The notes below the pieces were generated by a model, which saw nothing but the letters and a program-made list of their open reading frames with translations, did not search any database and had not been told where the DNA came from. From JANQPC01 sp039208375 (GTDB lineage: Bacteria > Pseudomonadota > Alphaproteobacteria > Rhodobacterales > Rhodobacteraceae), in the NCBI GenBank assembly GCA_039208375.1, contig JBCCRC010000011.1, positions 1-64,000 of the forward strand: 64,000 nucleotides of DNA. Direction: 5' to 3'. Position 1 is the stretch's first letter. Each line of letters begins with the position of its first letter. The position numbers and the translations under genes were made by a program. Shown piece by piece: positions 59,937 to 64,000 of this stretch.

Positions 59937-60442
59937 GGCTTCAAACGCAGCGGGCATCCGGCAGCAACAAGATACACCTCGTCACTCACCGCGGCGATGC
60001 GCTGATTCATTGAACCGGCCGCATCGCGAAAGCGCCGTGCCAGGGCATTTTCGGGCACGATTCCCGCACCCACCTCATTCGTGACAAGAATGACGGGTGC
60101 CGTCTGACCGAGGAGTGTTTCTGCAAGCACCTCGGTCTCATCCGCCCAGTCGCGGCCAGCATGGATGAGGTTGCTGAGCCACAGCGTGAGACAATCAACA
60201 AGCCGCGGGGCGCCCGCGTCTGAGTCAACGAGTGCTGCGGCAAGAGCGAGAGGCTCAGCCCGCGTCTCCCACTCGGCCCCGCGCCGGGCCCGATGAGCGG
60301 CAATGCGGGCGGCCATCTCGTTATCAAACGCTTCGGCTGTGGCGATGTAGATCGCGCGCGGCGCCGCGTTTAGCGCCTGCCCCTCCGCAAATCGGCTTTT
60401 GCCCGAGCGGGCGCCACCAGTAACGAGAGTAATCTTTGCCAT
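59933..60442 (-). CDS. cobU: Adenosylcobinamide kinase / adenosylcobinamide-phosphate guanylyltransferase
   Basis: A 169-residue P-loop enzyme of cobalamin nucleotide-loop assembly. The start at 60442 gives MAKITLVTGGARSGKSRFAE with an intact Walker A. RIAAHRARRGAEW holds the GMP-accepting histidine region, and VDCLTLWLSN plus VTNEVGAGIVPENALARRFRD are family-typical. It is a single gene here; other cob genes are not in the window. I searched by eye for a cobalamin riboswitch upstream and saw none. Confidence 0.94.
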   Translation of the reverse strand: MAKITLVTGGARSGKSRFAEGQALNAAPRAIYIATAEAFDNEMAARIAAHRARRGAEWETRAEPLALAAALVDSDAGAPRLVDCLTLWLSNLIHAGRDWADETEVLAETLLGQTAPVILVTNEVGAGIVPENALARRFRDAAGSMNQRIAAVSDEVYLVAAGCPLRLKP

Positions 60443-60743
60443 CGCGCTAACGCACGCCGCTAATGCGCAGCGTTTGAAAGCTTGCGCCTTGGTAAACATG
60501 TGGGAGCCAATGCCTGCGCGGGATCATTCCGGCACCCCTGGAGCCTGTTTGATGACAGGCGCATATTTCTAAAATCCCTTGCGAATTCAACCCAAACGGT
60601 GATCCGATATACAGCCTCGTTGCGAACATGCATGGCAGTCGGCAGCCCGAAACGACGCGGTATACCTGTGCCAAACTGTCACGCATCCGAGCAAACCGCC
60701 GTCGTAAAGTGGAAAAAATACCCACGCCCAGTATGTTCCGGCG
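60443..60743. other. Divergent intergenic region cobU / DUF6502 gene
   Basis: 301 bp without a convincing ORF. It has a hairpin GCCTGT/ACAGGC with a six-base loop (60543-60560), then an AT-rich tract (60562-60600). Neither a B12 box nor a recognisable riboswitch is visible. Confidence 0.45.
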
Positions 60744-61595
60744 ATGTCTTCTGTTGACGCAGAACCCTTTCGCAGGATCCTGAAGGGCCTGATCCGTCCG
60801 TTGGTGCGTACGCTTATCGCGCGCGGCGTGACGGCGCCGGCATTCTATCGTTTGCTCAAAACGGTTTACGTTGAAGTTGCCGAGAAAGATTTTCGGATTG
60901 ATGACGCACAGCCTACGGACAGCCGCATCACATTGTTAACCGGCGTGCACCGCCGCGACGTGCGTGCCATTCTGTCGGATCCAGATGACAGCTGGGAAAC
61001 CGCGCGTTCAAAAACAGCCACCATCGCCACGGTGCTTGGCCAATGGATGGCGCGCAACGGGTATCGCGACGAAAACGGTGCCCCCATCCCGTTGCCAAGA
61101 ACATCCGAGGCAGGCCCCAGCTTTGAGGCACTGGTTCAGGGAATTAGCCGAGATATTCGTGCGCGGACGGTGCTTGACGAGGTTTTGCGGCAAGAGCTTG
61201 TGATCGAAGACGCGGATGGAATGCTTCGCATTGCCGATGGCGCCCTCGCAGGCCCGGGTTCGCCGGACCACAAGGCTGTGTTTTTTGCCGCCAATGTTGG
61301 GGATCACATGGCAGCCGCGGCCGAAAATCTGCTTTCAGACCCGCCGCCCTTCTATGAGCGCGCGGTATTCTATAACCGCCTGTCGACCGCCTCTGTCGAT
61401 CAGATCGAGGCCCGCGCCCGGGAACTGGCGCAAGCCGCGCTGGAAGAGTTGAACACCGAAAGCAGCGCCCTGCAGCAGGCCGATCGCGCGCTTGAGGACG
61501 GGCTCGAACGTTACCGTTTCGGGCTTTACTTTTATCGGGAAAGCGCCGACGCGCCGAACGACCCATCGGAAGGCGGGGATCGTGAGAGTGATTGA
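60744..61595 (+). CDS. DUF6502 family protein
   Basis: A 283-residue cytoplasmic protein. The N-terminal region (PFRRILKGLIRPLVRTLIARG, APAFYRLLKTVYVEVAEK) and the winged-helix-like LLTGVHRRDVRAIL are typical of DUF6502. The C-terminal helix rich in Glu/Ala (QIEARARELAQAALEELNTE) may be a coiled coil. The family has no established activity; a DNA-binding role is plausible from the helix-turn-helix-like segment. It overlaps the next gene by 14 bp, and the two probably work together. Confidence 0.88.
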   Translation: MSSVDAEPFRRILKGLIRPLVRTLIARGVTAPAFYRLLKTVYVEVAEKDFRIDDAQPTDSRITLLTGVHRRDVRAILSDPDDSWETARSKTATIATVLGQWMARNGYRDENGAPIPLPRTSEAGPSFEALVQGISRDIRARTVLDEVLRQELVIEDADGMLRIADGALAGPGSPDHKAVFFAANVGDHMAAAAENLLSDPPPFYERAVFYNRLSTASVDQIEARARELAQAALEELNTESSALQQADRALEDGLERYRFGLYFYRESADAPNDPSEGGDRESD

Positions 61596-62526
61596 TCGTA
61601 GAGCCGCGCTTGCGCTCCTGGGCACAAGCGCGCTGACTGCCTGCGCCGCCCCTTCGATCGTGACGCGCGAAGACCGTGATCCGTTTGAAGGCGGCATTGG
61701 CGGCACCGGCATTATCGGGGTAGTGACCGCGCTGGGCAGCTTACAGGTCAACGGGCTCTTCGTCGACGTGACCTCGGAGACAAGCGTCGCCAGCGCGCTC
61801 GGCCCCATGACCCCGGCAGACGTTCAGCCGGGCATGGCCGTGACAATCTTCGCGAACCGCTCGGAAGACGGGCTTCGCGCGCGGCGTGTTAGCGTAAACT
61901 ACACGGCTATCGGGACAGCGGAGCGTGGGCGAAGCGGGCGGCTCGAAGTTGCAGGTGTGCCCGTGATCGCTGAACCGGGCGCCCTGGGCACCGCAGAAAT
62001 TGGCGAGCGCGTTGCCGTCAGTGGGGTCTGGGGTCCCGCAGCCATTGTGGCAAGCCGGTTTGACCCGGCGCCAGAGGGGCCCGATCTGATCGCGGGTACT
62101 GTCACCCGCGGAGATCCCGCGCGCTTTGGGATCGGCAGTGTGCCGGTGCGCGGGATCGCGCGTTTGCCGCGGCGCGGCGGATATGCCGTCGCGCTCGGCC
62201 AAAGCGACGAACGCGGCTTCCGGGCGCGCGAGTTGATGGAAGGCCGATTTGGCGCGAGCGATCGGCTGCGCCTCCTTTCAGTTGATGGGTTTTTAGAGCC
62301 AGTAGCGGCGCTACCGGGCTTCCGTATCGCCGGGCTTGGCCACAGTTTTGACCGGCAGGTTCGGCTCCAGCGCTTGGCCAGCAACCGCGCCCTATATTTC
62401 GGCCGATACACTGGGCTTTTCCGCGCGCAGGCGGGCTACGTTGTGCCCGAGAGCTTTGCTGAGCGCCGCGCAGCCCTTGCGGGCGGCATCCAAGCGTTCA
62501 ACGGGCCAGTGATCGAAACCGTGTGA
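61582..62526 (+). CDS. DUF5666-type predicted lipoprotein
   Basis: About 314 residues. A GTG at 61582 with GGCGGGGA upstream gives VRVIDRRAALALLGTSALTAC, a short lipoprotein signal with lipobox LTAC, so it is probably membrane-anchored. The mature part shows repeated OB-like beta segments: GIGGTGIIGVVTALGSLQVN, then MTPADVQPGMAVTIFA, typical of DUF5666, followed by a second set (GTVTRGDPARFGIGSVPVRG). A Gly/Arg-rich region (LPRRGGYAVALGQS) follows. It partners the DUF6502 gene by overlap. Function unknown. Confidence 0.8.
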   Translation: MRVIDRRAALALLGTSALTACAAPSIVTREDRDPFEGGIGGTGIIGVVTALGSLQVNGLFVDVTSETSVASALGPMTPADVQPGMAVTIFANRSEDGLRARRVSVNYTAIGTAERGRSGRLEVAGVPVIAEPGALGTAEIGERVAVSGVWGPAAIVASRFDPAPEGPDLIAGTVTRGDPARFGIGSVPVRGIARLPRRGGYAVALGQSDERGFRARELMEGRFGASDRLRLLSVDGFLEPVAALPGFRIAGLGHSFDRQVRLQRLASNRALYFGRYTGLFRAQAGYVVPESFAERRAALAGGIQAFNGPVIETV

Positions 62527-62621
62527 CGCGCAGGCCACGGGACGGGCCTGCGCGTCTTCCTGGCAATTCGAGGTCTGGACGGAAGGGTTCCACACGCCAG
62601 GAATTTCGTGGCGCCTGCGGC

Positions 62622-64000
62622 CTAGGCCACTGGCACCTCCTTCGGCAGAAGCGCACCCAGTGTCAGGTGGCCATAGCCTTGGACGTCTGCGTAATCCGGG
62701 CCAAGTGCCTTCGCGATCTCTGCTCGCACTTCTGGCCCGGATGCGCCTTTCCGCGCCTCGATCAGGCGCGCAATTACACCGGCGGCCTGGGCGGACGCGG
62801 CGGATGTTCCACCAAATCCGTAATTGGCCGCCTGATGCGACACGAGGCTCTCCGGCGCCTCGGCGTAGCCGCCATGGCCGAGAATGTCAGGCGCGGGCAC
62901 GTAATTGAATACTGGCTTTAGGATAGGCGCAGGCTTCACCATTGGGTCTTCGTCTCGGTCACTCGGCGCCAGAAAGCACAGCCCCGGCCCGTGCTGGCTA
63001 TACTGTGCCGGCACGAGATCGGAGTTCTTGTTCTCGGGATCACTCAGCTTGGACGCGCCAACGACAATGATACCGGTGCCGGTAAACGGATCTGCACCCT
63101 GCCCTGCGCCTGACTTTGCGGCAGCATCGAGCCAGTGCTTTAAGGCTGGCAAATTTGCATCGGCCAGCATCTCGTCAACCGCCTTACGGCCATCGCCATC
63201 TTTCAGCGTGGCGAGAACGGCTGCAAAATCACCCATGGCACCGGGGTAGGAAATCTCTGGCGTCCCGTCATTGCCCGAGGGGATCACCACGGGCACCTTC
63301 ATGCTTGCCGAGAGAATTGCCAAAGCAAGCGGATCGCATGGCCCGAGGTAGTCATTCAGGTTCACGGCACCCGACCAATCCCGCGGATAGTCCGCCTTGT
63401 CCGGGCGCACGAAGGGAGGGCCTACGAGAACCAAATCGGCAGGCTCGTTGTCTCTGAACACCAGAGTGATGATCGCGCGCGCCACAGCGAGACGGTTTTC
63501 ATGGGTGTTCGACACCCGGTTGGTTACCCGCGCCGCCAAAAGCTTCGCCTCAGGGGCGGATCCCCAGATGCTGCATAGATCCTTTGTCGGCGTCCCGGCA
63601 ATCAGCCCGCCCATCGCGGTGCCGTGGCCACCGCCCTTCGAGCCGAAGGCAGTACGCCCATTGGCGAATGTCGCATAGTCCGCGTTGATTACTGCGGTTG
63701 ACGTCTTCCACAGGTGAGGCGCGGTTGACTTGGCAAGCTCAGCGCTGATCGCATGGTCGCCCGCGCGATCGAACGTGGGATGGGTCACGTCAATAGGCCC
63801 GTCAATCAGCGCCACACGCACGCCTTTGCCACCCTCTTCGAGATTGCCTCGGTCCGCCGAGATACCCAGCCGTTCGAGAGACCACTGATCGATCGCAAGC
63901 TCAGGTGTTTTCGGCTTCACGCGATCCGCCGTTGGCCCAAGCCCAAGATAGGGCGACGGTAGCGGATCATAGCCCTGAACGTCGGCAATGGCGGCCACGA
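62622..64000 (-). CDS. Subtilisin-like (S8) serine peptidase, start outside the window
   Basis: At least 459 codons, open through the right edge, so the 5' end is probably outside; a GTG at 63998 exists but is not convincing. The catalytic triad is visible: Asp in VALIDGPIDVTHP, His in GGGHGTAMGGLIAG, Ser in FGGTSAASAQAAG. IPSGNDGTPEISYPGA holds the oxyanion Asn region. No signal peptide is in the visible part. The substrate is unknown. The intergenic space to the DUF5666 gene is 95 bp and empty. Confidence 0.88.
   Translation of the reverse strand, partial: VAAIADVQGYDPLPSPYLGLGPTADRVKPKTPELAIDQWSLERLGISADRGNLEEGGKGVRVALIDGPIDVTHPTFDRAGDHAISAELAKSTAPHLWKTSTAVINADYATFANGRTAFGSKGGGHGTAMGGLIAGTPTKDLCSIWGSAPEAKLLAARVTNRVSNTHENRLAVARAIITLVFRDNEPADLVLVGPPFVRPDKADYPRDWSGAVNLNDYLGPCDPLALAILSASMKVPVVIPSGNDGTPEISYPGAMGDFAAVLATLKDGDGRKAVDEMLADANLPALKHWLDAAAKSGAGQGADPFTGTGIIVVGASKLSDPENKNSDLVPAQYSQHGPGLCFLAPSDRDEDPMVKPAPILKPVFNYVPAPDILGHGGYAEAPESLVSHQAANYGFGGTSAASAQAAGVIARLIEARKGASGPEVRAEIAKALGPDYADVQGYGHLTLGALLPKEVPVA

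Noticed and set aside
60443..60743. Cobalamin riboswitch upstream of cobU
   Set aside because: No B12 box or matching core could be found on the minus strand.
1..64000. CRISPR arrays, insertion sequences, phage genes
   Set aside because: No regularly spaced repeats, transposase or phage structural motifs were seen in any frame.

Overview
The window looks like a chromosomal segment of an alphaproteobacterium, most likely a member of the Rhodobacterales (Roseobacter/Rhodobacter relatives). The support is high GC with strong third-position G/C bias, a class I (archaeal-type) lysyl-tRNA synthetase, an NDUFS4-like complex I accessory subunit, a long-form UrtB, a NasTS-controlled nitrate assimilation operon, and several small families (DUF427, DUF465/YdcH, dodecin, DUF3500, DUF6502) often seen in that group. 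No plasmid, phage, transposase or CRISPR features were seen, so most of this is core metabolism with a few accessory blocks. Layout: 1-3.4 kb is the end of a carbohydrate/polyol ABC importer (two ATPases) followed by a fused dihydroxyacetone kinase. 4.2-10.3 kb is the complete urea importer urtABCDE. Convergent to it is acs (acetyl-CoA synthetase). 12.7-18.0 kb is a run of housekeeping and small genes (DUF4864, HugZ-like, UspA, DUF427, beta-carbonic anhydrase, exported protein, uvrB). 18.4-19.3 kb has the NDUFS4 homologue, a GNAT enzyme and tRNA-Arg(TCT). 19.3-25.9 kb is a surface-glycan block next to the tRNA: three glycosyltransferases, a very unusual FkbM-FkbM-fucosyltransferase-like fusion, and a methyltransferase. 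25.8-29.9 kb holds glpD, glpR with a clear palindromic operator, and lysK. 30-38.8 kb is mixed (TerB, exported phosphoesterase, Tat-exported DUF3500, clpS, ettA, cspA, YdcH, dodecin, DUF4344 metallopeptidase). 38.8-43.7 kb is a compact five-gene minus-strand operon: GNAT-like, formyltransferase, luciferase-like monooxygenase, stand-alone adenylation enzyme, carrier protein. It looks like a minimal biosynthetic cluster for a carrier-tethered, oxidised and formylated amino acid product. 44.2-46.4 kb encodes exported proteins of unknown function, including a tandem paralogous pair. 46.8-59.9 kb is the nitrate/nitrite assimilation locus: nasT, nasS, a riboregulatory leader, nrtA, nrtB, fused nrtCD, nirB, nirD, nasA and cysG, converging on cobU. 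60.7-64 kb has a DUF6502 protein, a DUF5666-like lipoprotein, and part of a subtilisin-like protease. How the genes work together: the urea importer and the nitrate operon are both nitrogen scavenging systems. In the nitrate locus NasS (cytoplasmic nitrate sensor) and NasT (ANTAR RNA-binding regulator) precede a leader in which I can read two adjacent hairpins with six-base loops (A at position 1, G at position 4) followed by a strong intrinsic terminator. That is the expected architecture for NasT-mediated antitermination. CysG supplies sirohaem for NirB. Polyol uptake, DHA kinase and GlpD/GlpR point to glycerol or related C3 use. The most novel items are the minimal adenylation/ACP/monooxygenase/formyltransferase operon, the triple-domain glycan enzyme, and an exact 12-base motif occurring three times within the nitrate locus.
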